Positions 9,328-21,795 of a stretch of 27,665 nucleotides of DNA are shown here, piece after piece. The DNA is from Saccoglossus kowalevskii (taxonomy: Eukaryota > Hemichordata > Enteropneusta > Harrimaniidae), in the NCBI RefSeq assembly GCF_000003605.2, contig NW_003130563.1, positions 1 through 27,665 of the forward strand, written 5' to 3'. The notes beneath the pieces are model-generated. The model saw nothing but the letters and a program-made list of their open reading frames with translations. It was not told the DNA's origin and did not search any database. Position 1 is the stretch's first letter; the number at the start of each line of letters is the position of its first letter. Position numbers and translations under genes: made by a program.

Positions 9328-10841
9328 CTAAGTCATTGGCACGACACTCCCGCAGTTAAATTTCGAAAACATTAAGTAAATGTCTCGAGAATGCCTCATA
9401 AATAAGCAGACTATCACAATAGACCACAGGAAAATCGACGACAAACTGTGTACAAAGTTGTGAAAAGCGATTGCAAAGTTGGTAGTTTCATTCGGGATTG
9501 TTACCTGTGATATCATATAAACAAGTCCCATAGTTAAAAGTTCGAAAATGTGAAAACTAGTTCCTAATTTGTTGTTAAATTACCGTAGTGTTGCTCAAAG
9601 TATGTAGAGGTCATAGGTCATTTTTAAATGGCACTTTTGCAAGCGATATCGATTTTGAAACTTTGAAAAACATGAAATAGCCGCCAATTCGGTTCAATTT
9701 CAAATAGTCCATGCAGCTGTGTTGTTAGGTGACCAACTCATGTTTAAAGTAAAGCACAATCGGGCGTGGTTAGTACTTGCATCGGAGACTCACTGAGAAA
9801 ACAAGCCGTTGTTTTTTCTTTTTGTTTCATCACACGCACGGAAAAAATATAAGGCGACATTTATACATTTTTTCTTACTGTGATGTCAATAATTTCTTGT
9901 GGAAAATCGTGGAATTTTTGTATTTGTTTAATTAATGAAAAGTTTTAAAATTTCGTATTTTTTTAAAAACAAGTCGTTGGAGTCTGCAGGCACGTAGTGG
10001 GATTTATGCTGTTAATACTCCGTGCAAAGTTGTTCAAAGTGATTGCAAAGTTGGTAGTTTCATTCGGGATTGTTACCTGTGATATCATATAAACAAGTCC
10101 CATAGTTAAAAGTTCGAAAATGTGAAAACTAGTTCCTAATTTGTTGTTAAATTACCGTAGTGTTGCTCAAAGTATGTAGAGGTCATAGATCATTTTTAAA
10201 TGGCACTTTTGCAAGCGATATCGATTTTGAAACTTTGAAAAACATGAAATAGCCGCCAATTCGGTTCAATTTCAAATAGTCCATACAGCTGTGTTGTTAG
10301 GTGACCAACTCATGTTTAAAGTAAAGCATAATTGGGCGTGGTTAGTACTTGCATGGGAGACTCACTGAGTAAAGAAGCTGTTGTTTTTTCTTTTTGTTTC
10401 ATCACACGCACGGAAAAAATATAAGGCGACATTCATGCATTTTTTCTTACTGTGATGTCAATCATTTCTTGTGGAAAATCGTGGAATTTTTGTATTTGTT
10501 TAATTAATGAAAAGTTTTAAAAATTCGTATTTTTTTAAAAAACAAGTTGTTGGTATTTGCAGGCACGTAGTGGGATTTATGCTGTTAATAATCCGTGCAA
10601 AAATGTTCAAAGTGATTGCAAAGTTGTGCAAAGTGATTTCAAAGTTTATAGATGTATTTGTATATATGACCTAAGTTGTTGGCATATAGAAACGCGCACT
10701 TGTAAAGTCAAGAAATTTAATAAAGGCCAGTTGAAAGCAGCCTGTGGATGTTCACATGAGCTGACTGTAAACTGTTGGAAAACTGCGTGCAAAGTTGGAA
10801 AAAGCGGTTGAAATGTTGGCGAAGTTGCTTATATATTTAAC
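9328..10841 (+). repeat. Array unit 11, fused double unit with 369-bp deletion (1514 bp)
   Basis: A nearly complete long unit runs into a second unit that lacks its first part. The join is in GATTGCAAAGTTG at 10041-10053: the sequence enters as module A and leaves as module C. In an intact pair (9100 and 9469) these two 13-mers are 369 bp apart, matching the size deficit. Module B, the phase mark and most of both small frames are lost at the join. The second part ends with a normal module A and B. Confidence 0.95.
10041..10053 (+). other. Deletion junction at a 13-bp direct repeat
   Basis: GATTGCAAAGTTG occurs here once, joining module A context on the left to module C context (GTAGTTTCATTCGGG) on the right. 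Elsewhere the 13-mer occurs in both places, 369 bp apart. This is the expected product of recombination or slippage between the two copies. Confidence 0.92.
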
Positions 10842-11730
10842 CTAAGTCATTGGCACGACACTCCCGCAGTTAAATTTCGAAAACATTAATTAAATGTCTC
10901 GAGAATGCCTCATAAATAAGCAGACTATCACAATAGACCACAGGAAAATCGACGACAAACTGTGTACAAAGTTGTGAAAAGCGATTGCAAAGTTGGTAGT
11001 TTCATTCGGGATTGTTACCTGTGATATCATATAAACAAGTCCCATAGTTAAAAGTTCGAAAATGTGAAAACTAGTTCCTAATTTGTTGTTAAATTACCGT
11101 AGTGTTGCTCAAAGTATGTAGAGGTCATAGGTCATTTTTAAATGGCACTTTTGCAAGGGATATCGATTTTGAAACTTTGAAAAACATGAAATAGCCGCCA
11201 ATTCGGCTCAATTTCAAATAGTCCATGCAGCTGTGTTGTTAGGTGACCAACTCATGTTTAAAGTAAAGCATAATTGGGCGTGGTTGGTACTTGCATGGGA
11301 GACTCACTGAGTAAAGAAGCTGTTGTTTTTTCTTTTTGTTTCATCACACGCACGGAAAAAATATAACGCGACATTCATGCATTTTTTCTTACTGTGATGT
11401 CAATCATTTCTTGTGAAATCGTGAATTTTTGTATTTGTTTAATTAATGAAAAGTTTAAATTTCGTATTTTTTAAAAACAAACCGTGCAAAGTTGTTCAAA
11501 GTGATTGCAAAGTTGTGCAAAGTGATTTCAAAGTATATAGATGTATTTGTATATATGACATAAGTTGTTGGCATATAGAAACGCGCAGTTGTAAAGTCAA
11601 GAAATTTAATAAAGGCCAGTTGAAAGAAGCCTGTGGATGTTCACATGAGCTGACTGTAAACTGTTGGAAAACTGCGTGCAAAGTTGGAAAAAGCGGTTGA
11701 AATGTTGGCTTAGTTGCTGGTATATTTTAC
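10842..11730 (+). repeat. Array unit 12, short form with homopolymer losses (889 bp)
   Basis: Short form, junction at 11482/11483. It has TTAATTAAATG near the start, which places TAA in the - strand frame. Between 11409 and 11480 several A, G and T runs are each one base shorter than in other units. Its tail (GGCTTAGTTGCTGG near 11707) is shared only with unit 23. Confidence 0.95.
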
Positions 11731-12671
11731 CTAAGTCATTGGCACGACACCCCCGCAGTTAAATTTCGAAAACATTAAGTAAATTTGTCGAGAATGCCCC
11801 ATAAATAAGCAGGTTATCACAATAGACCACAGGAAAATCGACGACAAACTGTGTACAAAGTTGAGAAAAGCGATTGCAAAGTTGGCAGTATCATTCGGGA
11901 TTGTTACCTGTGATATCATATAAACAAGTCCCATAGTTAAAAGTTCGAAAATGTGAAAACTAGTTCCTAATTTGTTGTTAAATTACCGTAGTGTTGCTCA
12001 AAGTATGTAGAGGTCATAGGTCATTTTTAAATGGCACTTTTGCAAGCGATATCGATTTTGAAACTTTGAAAAACATGAAATAGCCGCCAATTCGGTTCAA
12101 TTTCAAATAGTCCATGCAGCTGTGTTGTTAGGTGACCAACTCATGTTTAAAGTAAAGCACAATCGGGCGTGGTTAGTACTTGCATGGGAGACTCACTGAG
12201 TAAACAAGCTGTTGTTTTTTCTTTTTGTTTCATCACACGCACGGAAAAAATATAAGGCGACATTCATGCATTTTTTCTTACTGTGATGTCAATCATTTTT
12301 GTGGAAAATCGTGGAATTTTTGTATTTTTTTAATTAATGAAAAGTTTTAAAATTTCGTATATTTTTAAAAAACAAGTTGTTGGTGTCTGCAGGCACGTAG
12401 TGGGTTTCATGCTGTTAATACACCGTGCAAAGTTGTTCAAAGTGATTGCAAAGTTGTGCAAAGTGATTTCAAAGTTTATAGATGTATTTGTTTATATGAC
12501 CTAAGTTGTTGGCATCTAGAAACACGCAGTTGTAAAGTCAAGAAATTTAATAAAGGCCAGTTGAAAGCAGCCTGTGGATGTTCACATGAGCTGACTGTAA
12601 ACTGTTGGAAAACTGCGTGCAAAGTTGGAAAAAGCGGTTGAAATGTTGGCGAAGTTGCTTGTATATTTAAC
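11731..12671 (+). repeat. Array unit 13, long form (941 bp), near twin of unit 24
   Basis: Complete long unit. It matches unit 24 almost base for base at an offset of 10,065 bp, including private variants GACACCCCCGCAG, AATTTGTCGAG, GGGTTTCATGCTG and GGCATCTAG. I noticed about four differences by eye. Confidence 0.96.
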
Positions 12672-13561
12672 CTAAGTCATTGGCACGACACTCCCGCAGT
12701 TAAATTTCGAAAACATTAAGTAAATGTCTCGAGAATGCCCCATAAATAAGCAGACTATCACAATAGACCACAGGAAAATCGACGACAAACTGTGTACAAA
12801 GTTGTGAAAAGCGATTGCAAAGTTGGTAGTTTCATTCGGGATTGTTACCTGTGATATCATATAAACAAGTCCCATAGTTAAAAGTTCGAAAATGTGAAAA
12901 CTAGTTCCTAATTTGTTGTTAAATTACCGTAGTGTTGCTCAAAGTATGTAGAGGTCATAGGTCATTTTTAAATGGCACTTTTGCAAGCGATATCGATTTT
13001 GAAACTTTGAAAAACATGAAATAGCCGCCAATTCTGTTCAATTTCAAATAGTCCATGCAGCTGTGTTGTTAGGTGACCAACTCATGTTTAAAGTAAAGCA
13101 CAATCGGGCGTGGTTAGTACTTGCATGGGAGACTCACTGAGTAAACAAGCTGTTGTTTTTTCTTTTTGTTTCATCACACGCACGGAAAAAATATAAGGCG
13201 ACATTCATGCATTTTTTCTTACTGTGATGTCAATCATTTCTTGTGGAAAATCGTGGAATTTTTGTATTTGTTTAATTAATGAAAAGTTTTAAAATTTCGT
13301 ATTTTTTTAAAAAACAAACCGTGCAAAGTTGTTCAAAGTGATTGCAAAGTTGTGCAAAGTGATTTCAAAGTATATGGATGTATTTGTATATATGACCTAA
13401 GTTGTTGGCATATAGAAACGCGCAGTTGTAAAGTCAAGAAATTTAATAAAGGCCAGTTGAAAGAAGCCTGTGGATGTTCACATGAGCTGACTGTAAACTG
13501 TTGAAAACTGCGTGCAAAGTTGAAAAAGCGTGAAATGTGCGAAGTTGCTTGTATATTTAAC
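12672..13561 (+). repeat. Array unit 14, short form with homopolymer losses (890 bp)
   Basis: Short form, junction at 13319/13320. Single-base losses cluster at 13503-13540 (GG to G, TT to T repeatedly), breaking the + strand frame. It shares GAATGCCCC with units 13, 24 and 25, and CCAATTCTG with units 2, 8 and 23. Confidence 0.95.
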
Positions 13562-14454
13562 CTAAGTCATTGGCACGACACTCCCGCAGTTAAATTTCGA
13601 AAACATTAAGTAAATGTCTCGAGAATGCCTCATAAATAAGCAGACTATCGCAATAGACCACAGGATAATCGACGAAAAACTGTGTACAAAGTTGTGAAAA
13701 GCGATTGCAAAGTTGGTAGTTTCATTCGGGATTGTTACCTGTGATATCATATAAACAAGTCCCATAGTTAAAAGTTCGAAAATGTGAAAACTAGTTCCTA
13801 ATTTGTTGTTAAATTATCGTAGTGTTGCTCAAAGTATGTAGAGGTCATAGGTCATTTTTAAATGGCACTTTTGCAAGCGATATCGATTTTGAAACTTTGA
13901 AAAACATGAAATAGCCGCCAATTCGGTTCAATTTCAAATAGTCCATGCAGCTGTGTTGTTAGGTGACCAACTCATGTTTAAAGTAAAGCACAATCGGGCG
14001 TGGTTAGTACTTGCATGGGAGACTCACTGAGAAAACAAGCTGTTGTTTTTTTCTTTTTGTTTCATCACATGCACGGAAAAAATATAAGGAGACATTCATG
14101 CATTTTCTCTTACTGTGATGTCAATCATTTCTTGTGGAAAATCGTGGAATTTTTGTATTTGTTTAATTAATGAAAAGTTTTAAAATTTCGTATTTTTTTT
14201 AAAAACAAACCGTGCAAAGTTGTTCAAAGTGATTGCAAAGTTGTGCAAAGTGATTTCAAAGTTTTTAGATGTATTTGTTATATGACCTAAGTTGTGGCAT
14301 ATAGAAACACGCAGTTGTAAAGTCAAGAAATTTAATAAAGGCCAGTTGAAAGCAGCCTGTGGATGTTCACATGAGCTGACTGTAAACTGTTGGAAAACTG
14401 CGTGCAAAGTTGGAAAAAGCGGTTGAATATTGGCGAAGTTGCTTGTGTATTTAA
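13562..14454 (+). repeat. Array unit 15, short form (893 bp)
   Basis: Short form, junction at 14210/14211. Single-base losses occur near 14278 (GTTATATG), 14293 (GTTGTGG), 14427 and 14454 (AACTAAG for AACCTAAG). The losses shift the + strand small frame. Confidence 0.95.
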
Positions 14455-15396
14455 CTAAGTCATTGGCACGACACTCCCGCAGTTAAATTTCGAAAACATT
14501 AATTAAATGTCTCGAGAATGCCTCATAAATAAGCAGACTATCACAATAGACCACAGGAAAATCGACGACAAACTGTGTACAAAGTTGTGAAAAGCGATTG
14601 CAAAGTTGGCAGTTTCATTCGGGATTGTTCCCTGTGATATCATATAAACAAGTCCCATAGTTAAAAGGTCGAAAATGTGAAAACTAGTTCCTAATTTGTT
14701 GTTAAATTACCGTAGTGTTGCTCAACGTATGTAGAGGTCATAAGTCATTTTTAAATGGCACTTTTGCAAGCGATATCGATTTTGAAACTTTGAAAAACAT
14801 GAAATAGCCGCCAATTCGGTTCAATTTCAAATAGTCCATGCAGCTGTGTTGCTAGGTGACCAACTCATGTTTAAAGTAAAGCACAATCGGGCGTGGTTAG
14901 TACTTGCATGGGAGACTCACTGAGAAAACAAGCTGTTGTTTTTTTCTTTTTGTTTCATCACACGCACGGAAAAAATATAAGGAGACATTCATGCATTTTT
15001 TCTTACTGTGATGTCAATCATTTCTTGTGGAAAATCGTGGAATTTTTGTATTTGTTTAATTAATGAAAAGTTTTAAAATTTCGTATTTTTTTAAAAACAA
15101 GTTGTTGGTGTCTGCAGGCACGTAGTGGGATTTATGCTGTTAATACTCCATGCAAAGTTGTTCAAAGTGATTGCAAAGTTGTGCAAAGTGATTTCAAAGT
15201 TTTTAGATGTATTTGTTTATATGACCTAAGTTGTTGGCATATAGAAACACGCAGTTGTAAAGTCAAGAAATTTAATAAAGGCCAGTTGAAAGCAGCCTGT
15301 GGATGTTCACATGAGCTGACTGTAAACTGTTGGAAAACTGCGTGCAAAGTTGGAAAAAGCGGTTGAAATGTTGGCGAAGTTGCTTGTATATTTAAC
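14455..15396 (+). repeat. Array unit 16, long form (942 bp)
   Basis: Complete long unit carrying the TTAATTAAATG variant and the TTCCCTGTGATATC variant also found in units 9 and 17-19. Confidence 0.96.
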
Positions 15397-16292
15397 CTAA
15401 GTCATTGGCACGACACTCCCGCAGTTAAATTTCGTAAACATTAAGTAAATGTCTCGAGAATGCCTCATAAATAAGCAGACTATCACAATAGACCACAGGA
15501 AAATCGACGACAAACTGTGTACAAAGTTGTGAAAAGCGATTGCAAAGTTGGCAGTTTCATTCGGGATTGTTCCCTGTGATATCATATAAACAAGTCCCAT
15601 AGTTAAAAGTTCGAAAATGTGAAAACTAGTTCCTAATTTGTTGTTAAATTATCGTAGTGTTGCTCAAAGTATGTAGAGGTCATAGGTCATTTTTAAATGG
15701 CACTTTTGCAAGCGATATCGATTTTGAAACTTTGAAAAACATGAAATAGCCGCCAATTCGGTTCAATTTCAAATAGTCCATGCAGCTGTGTTGTTAGGTG
15801 ACCAACTCATGTTTAAAGTAAAGCATAATTGGGCGTGGTTAGTACTTGCATGGGAGACTCACTGAGTAAACAAGCTGTTGTTTTTTCTTTTTGTTTCATC
15901 ACACGCACGGAAAAAATATACGGCGACATTCATGCATTTTTTCTTATTGTGATGTCAATCATTTCTTGTGGAAAATCGTGGAATTTTTGTATTTGTTTAA
16001 TTAATGAAAAGTTTTAAAATTTCGTATTTTTTTTAAAAACAAACCGTGCAAAGTTGTTCAAAGTGATTGCAAAGTTGTGCAAAGTGATTTCAAAGTTTAT
16101 AGATGTATTTGTTTATATGACCTAAGTTGTTGGCATATATAAACACGCAGTTGTAAAGTCAAGAAATTTAATAAAGGCCAGTTGAAAGCAGCCTGTGGAT
16201 GTTCACATGAGCTGACTGTAAACTGTTGGAAAACTGCGTGCAAAGTTGGAAAAAGCGGTTGAAATGTTGGCGAAGTTGCTTGTATATTTAAC
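15397..16292 (+). repeat. Array unit 17, short form (896 bp)
   Basis: Short form, junction at 16044/16045. TTTCGTAAAC near its start groups it with units 18 and 19. The + strand frame has TAA at 16140-16142. Confidence 0.95.
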
Positions 16293-17233
16293 CTAAGTCA
16301 TTGGCACGACACTCCCGCAGTTAAATTTCGTAAACATTAAGTAAATGTCTCGAGAATGCCTCATAAATAAGCAGACTATCACAATAGACCACAGGAAAAT
16401 CGACGACAAACTGTGTACAAAGTTGTGAAAAGCGATTGCAAAGTTGGCAGTTTCATTCGGGATTGTTCCCTGTGATATCATATAAACAAGTCCCATAGTT
16501 AAAAGTTCGAAAAGGTGAAAACTAGTTCCTAATTTGTCGTTAAATTACCGTAGTGTTGCTCAAAGTATGTAGAGGTCATAGGTCATTTTTAAATGGCACT
16601 TTTGCAAGCGATATCGATTTTGAAACTTTGAAAAACATGAAATAGCCGCCAATTCGGTTCAATTTCAAATAGTCCATGCAGCTGTGTTGTTAGGTGACCA
16701 ACTCATGTTTAAAGTAAAGCATAATTGGGCGTGGTTAGTACTTGCATGGGAGACTCACTGAGTAAACAAGCTGTTGTTTTTTCTTTTTGTTTCATCACAC
16801 GCACGGAAAAAATATAAGGCGACATTCATGCATTTTTTCTTACTGTGATGTCAATCATTTCTTGTGGAAAATCGGGGAATTTTTGTATTTGTTTAATTAA
16901 TGAAAAGTTTTAAAATTTCGTATTTTTTTAAAAACAAGTTGTTGGTGTCTGCAGGCACGTAGTGAGATTTATGCTGTTAATACTCCGTGCAAAGTTGTTC
17001 AAAGTGATTGCAAAGTTGTGCAAAGTGATTTCAAAGTTTTTAGATGTATTTGTTTATATGACCTAAGTTGTTGGCATATAGAAACACGCAGTTGTAAAGT
17101 CAAGAAATTTAATAAAGGCCAGTTGAAAGCAGCCTGTGGATGTTCACAATAGCTGACTGTAAACTGTTGGAAAACTGCGTGCAAAGTTGGAAAAAGCGGT
17201 TGAAATGTTGGCGAAGTTGCTTGTATATTTAAC
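16293..17233 (+). repeat. Array unit 18, long form (941 bp)
   Basis: Complete long unit of the TTTCGTAAAC and GCATAATTGGG group. The + strand frame is stopped by TAG at 17150-17152 (CACAATAG in place of CACATGAG). Confidence 0.96.
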
Positions 17234-18168
17234 CTAAGTCATTGGCACGACACTCCCGCAGTTAAATTTCGTAAACATTAAGTAAATGTCTCGAGAATGC
17301 CTCATAAATAAGCAGACTATCACAATAGACCACAGGAAAATCGACGACAAACTGTGTACAAAGTTGTGAAAAGCGATTGCAAAGTTGGCAGTTTCATTCG
17401 GGATTGTTCCCTGTGATATCATATAAACAAGTCCCATAGTTAAAAGTTCGAAAATGTGAAAACTAGTTCCTAATTTGTCGTTAAATTACCGTAGTGTTGC
17501 TCAAAGTATGTAGAGGTCATAGGTCATTTTTAAATGGCACTTTTGCAAGCGATATCGATTTTGAAACTTTGAAAAACATGAAATAGCCGCCAATTCGGTT
17601 CAATTTCAAATAGTCCATGCAGCTGTGTTGTTAGGTGACCAACTCATGTTTAAAGTAAAGCATAATTGGGCGTGGTTAGTACTTGCATGGGAGACTCACT
17701 GAGTAAACAAGCTGTTGTTTTTTCTTTTTGTTTCATCACACGCACGGAAAAAATATAAGCGACATTCATGCATTTTTTCTTACTGTGATGTCAATCATTT
17801 TTTGTGAAAAATGTGGAATTTTGTATTTGTTTAATTAATGAAAAGTTTAAAATTTCGTATTTTTTAAAAACAAGTTTTTGTGTTTGCAGGCACGTAGTGG
17901 GATTTATGCTGTTAATAATCCGTGCAAAAATGTTCAAAGTGATTGCAAAGTTGTGCAAAGTGATTTCAAATTTTATAGATGTATTTGTATATATGACTAA
18001 ATTGTTGGCATATAGAAACGCGCACTTGTAAAGTCAAGATATTTTAATAAAGGCCAGTTGAAAGCAGCCTGTGGATGTTCACATGAGCTGACTGTAATCT
18101 GTTGGAAAACTGCGTGCAAAGTTGGAAAAAGCGGTTGACATGTTGGCGAAGTTGCTTGTATATTTAAC
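17234..18168 (+). repeat. Array unit 19, long form with run-length losses (935 bp)
   Basis: Long form. Single-base losses lie at about 17758 (ATAAGCGAC), 17805-17875 (several T, A and G runs) and 17997 (GACTAAATTG). The tail carries the TAATCCGTGCAAAAATG variant of units 3 and 11. Confidence 0.95.
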
Positions 18169-19108
18169 CTAAGTCATTGGCACGACACTCCCGCAGTTAA
18201 ATTTCGAAAACATTAAGTAAATGTCTCGAGAATGCCTCATAAATAAGCAGACTATCACAATAGACCACAGGAAAATCGACGACAAACTGTGTACAAAGTA
18301 GTGAAAAGCGATTGCAAAGTTGGTAGTTTCATTCGGGATTGTTACCTGTGATATCATATAAACAAGTCCCATAGTTAAAAGTTCGAAAATGTGAAAACTA
18401 GTTCCTAATTTGTTGTTAAATTACGTAGTGTTGCTCAAAGTATGTAGAGGTCATAGGTCATTTTTAAATGGCACTTTTGCAAGCGATATCGATTTTGAAA
18501 CTTTGAAAAACATGAAATAGCTGCCAATTCGGTTCAATTTCAAATAGTCCATGCAGCTGTATTGTTAGGTGACCAACTCATGTTTAAAGTAAAGCACAAT
18601 CGGGCGTGGTTAGTACTTGCATGGGACACTCACTGAGTAAAGAAGCAGATGTTTTTTCTTTTTGTTTCATCACACGCACGGAAAAAATATAAGGGGACAT
18701 TAATGCATTTTTTCTTACTGTGATGTCAATCATTTCTTGTGGAAAATCGTGGAATTTTTGTATTTGTTTAATTAATGAAAAGTTTTAAAATTTCGTATTT
18801 TTTTAAAAACAAGTTGTTTGAGTCTGCAGGCACGTAGTGGGATTTATGCTGTTAATACTCCGTGCAAAGTTGTTCAAAGTGATTGCAAAGTTGTGCAAAG
18901 TGATTTCAAAGTTTTTAGATGTATTTGTTTATATGACCTATGTTGTTGACATATAGAAATACGCAGTTGTAAAGTCAAGAAATTTAATAAAGGCCAGTTG
19001 AAAGCAGCCTGTGGATGTTCACATGAGCTGACTGTAAACTGTTGGAAAACTGCGTGCAAAGTTGGAAAAAGCGGTTGAAATGTTGGCGAAGTTGCTTGTA
19101 TATTTAAC
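18169..19108 (+). repeat. Array unit 20, long form (940 bp)
   Basis: Complete long unit. The + strand frame is stopped by TGA at 18947-18949 (TGTTGAC in place of TGTTGGC). One base is missing in TTACGTAG near 18421. Confidence 0.96.
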
Positions 19109-20003
19109 CTAAGTCATTGGCACGACACTCCCGCAGTTAAATTTCGAAAACATTAATTAAATGTCTCGAGAATGCCTCATAAATAAGCAGACTATCACAA
19201 TAGACCACAGGAAAATCGACGACAAACTGTGTACAAAGTTGTGAAAAGCGATTGCAAAGTTGGTAGTTTCATTCGGGATTGTTACCTGTGATATCATATA
19301 AACAAGTCCCATAGTTAAAAGTTCGAAAATGTTAAAACTAGTTCCCAATTTGTTGTTAAATTAACGTAGTGTTGCTCAAACTATGTAGAGGTCATAGGTC
19401 ATTTTTAAATGGCACTTTTGCAAGCGATATCGATTTTGAAACTTTGAAAAACATGAAATAGCCGTCAATTCGGTTCAATTTCAAATAGTCGATGCAGCTG
19501 TGTTGTTAGGTGACCAACTCATGTTTAAAGTAAAGCACAATCGGGCGTGGTTAGTACTTGCATGGGAGACTCACTGAGAAAACAAGCTGTTGTTTTTTCT
19601 TTTTGTTTCATCACACGCACGGAAAAAATATAAGGCGACATTCATGCATTTTTTCTTACTGTGATGTCAATCATTTCTTGTGGAAAATCGTGGAATTTTT
19701 GTATTTATTTAATTAATGAAAAGTTTTAAAATTTCGTATTTTTTTTAAAAACAAACCGTGCAAAGTTGTTCAAAGTGATTGCAAAGTTGTGCAAAGTGAT
19801 TTCAAAGTTTATAGATGTATTTGTTTATATGACCTAAGTTGTTGGCATATAGAAACACGCAGTTGTAAAGTCAAGAAATTTAATAAAGGCCAGTTGAAAG
19901 AAGCCTGTGGATGTTCACATGAGCTGACTGTAAACTGTTGGAAACAGCGTGCAAAGTTGGAAAAAGCGGTTGAAATGTTGGCCAAGTTGCTTGTATATTT
20001 AAC
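19109..20003 (+). repeat. Array unit 21, short form (895 bp)
   Basis: Short form, junction at 19756/19757. It is nearly identical to the following unit, sharing TTCCCAATTTG, AAATTAACGTAG, AGTCGATGCAG and GGCCAAGTTGC. It carries the TTAATTAAATG variant. Confidence 0.96.
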
Positions 20004-20899
20004 CTAAGTCATTGGCACGACACTCTCGCAGTTAAATTTCGAAAACATTAATTAAATGTCTCGAGAATGCCTCATAAATAAGCAGACTATCACAATAGAC
20101 CACTGGAAAATCGACGACAAACTGTGTACAAAGTTGTGAAAAGCGATTGCAAAGTTGGTAGTTTCATTCGGGATTGTTACCTGTGATATCATATAAACAA
20201 GTCCCATAGTTAAAAGTTCGAAAATGTGAAAACTAGTTCCCAATTTGTTGTTAAATTAACGTAGTGTTGCTCAAACTATGTAGAGGTCATAGGTCATTTT
20301 TAAATGGCACTTTTGCAAGCGATATCGATTTTGAAACTTTGAAAAACATGAAATTAGCGTCAATTCGGTTCAATTTCAAATAGTCGATGCAGCTGTGTTG
20401 TTAGGTGACCAACTCATGTTTAAAGTAAAGCACAATCGGGCGTGGTTAGTACTTGCATGGGAGACTCACTGAGAAAACAAGCTGTTGTTTTTTCTTTTTG
20501 TTTCATCACACGCACGGAAAAAATATAAGGCGACATTCATGCATTTTTTCTTACTGTGATGTCAATCATTTCTTGTGGAAAATCGTGGAATTTTTGTATT
20601 TGTTTAATTAATGAAAAGTTTTAAAATTTCGTATTTTTTTTAAAAACAAACCGTGCAAAGTTGTTCAAAGTGATTGCAAAGTTGTGCAAAGTGATTTCAA
20701 AGTTTATAGATGTATTTGTTTATATGACCTAAGTTGTTGGCATATAGAAACACGCAGTTGTAAAGTCAAGAAATTTAATAAAGGCCAGTTGAAAGAAGCC
20801 TGTGGATGTTCACATGAGCTGACTGTAAACTGTTGGAAAACAGCGTGCAAAGTTGGAAAAAGCGGTTGAAATGTTGGCCAAGTTGCTTGTATATTTAAC
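20004..20899 (+). repeat. Array unit 22, short form (896 bp), twin of unit 21
   Basis: Short form, junction at 20651/20652. By eye about six positions differ from unit 21. Differences include CCACTGG near 20101, AAATTAGCG near 20352 and ACTCTCGCAG near 20022. Confidence 0.96.
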
Positions 20900-21795
20900 C
20901 TAAGTCATTGGCACGACACTCTCGCAGTTAAATTTCGAAAACATTAATTAAATGTCTCGAGAATGCCTCATAAATAAGCAGACTATCACAATAGACCACA
21001 GGAAAATCGACGACAAACTGTGTACAAAGTTGTGAAAAGCGATTGCAAAGTTGGTAGTTTCATTCGGGATTGTTACCTGTGATATCATATAAACAAGTCC
21101 CATAGTTAAAAGTTCGAAAATGTGAAAACTAGTTCCTAATTTGTTGTTAAATTACCGTAGTGTTGCTCAAAGTATGTAGAGGTCATAGGTCATTTTTAAA
21201 TGGCACTTTTGCAAGCGATATCGATTTTGAAACTTTGAAAAACATGAAATAGCCGCCAATTCTGTTCAATTTCAAATAGTCCATGCAGCTGTGTTGTTAG
21301 GTGACTAACTCATGTTTAAAGTAAAGCTCAATCGGGCGTGGTTAGTACTTGCATGGGAGACTCACTGAGTAAACAAGCTGTTGTTTTTTCTTTTTGTTTC
21401 ATCACACGCACGGAAAAAATATAAGGCGACATTCGTGCATTTTTTCTTACTGTGATGTCAATCATTTCTTGTGGAAAATCGTGGAATTTTTGTATTTGTT
21501 TAATTAATGAAAAGTTTTAAAATTTCGTATTTTTTTAAAAAACAAACCGTGCAAAGTTGTTCAAAGTGATTGCAAAGTTGTGCAAAGTGATTTCAAAGTA
21601 TATAGATGTATTTGTATATATGACCTAAGTTGTTGGCATATAGAAACGCGCAGTTGTAAAGTCAAGAAATTTAATAAAGGCCAGTTGAAAGAAGCCTGTG
21701 GATGTTCACATGAGCTGACTGTAAACTGTTGGAAAACTGCGTGCAAAGTTGGAAAAAGCGGTTGAAATGTTGGCTTAGTTGCTGGTATATTTTAC
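20900..21795 (+). repeat. Array unit 23, short form (896 bp)
   Basis: Short form, junction at 21547/21548. It starts like unit 22 (ACTCTCGCAG, TTAATTAAATG) and ends like unit 12 (GGCTTAGTTGCTGG near 21772), so it is a mosaic of two unit lineages. Confidence 0.96.
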
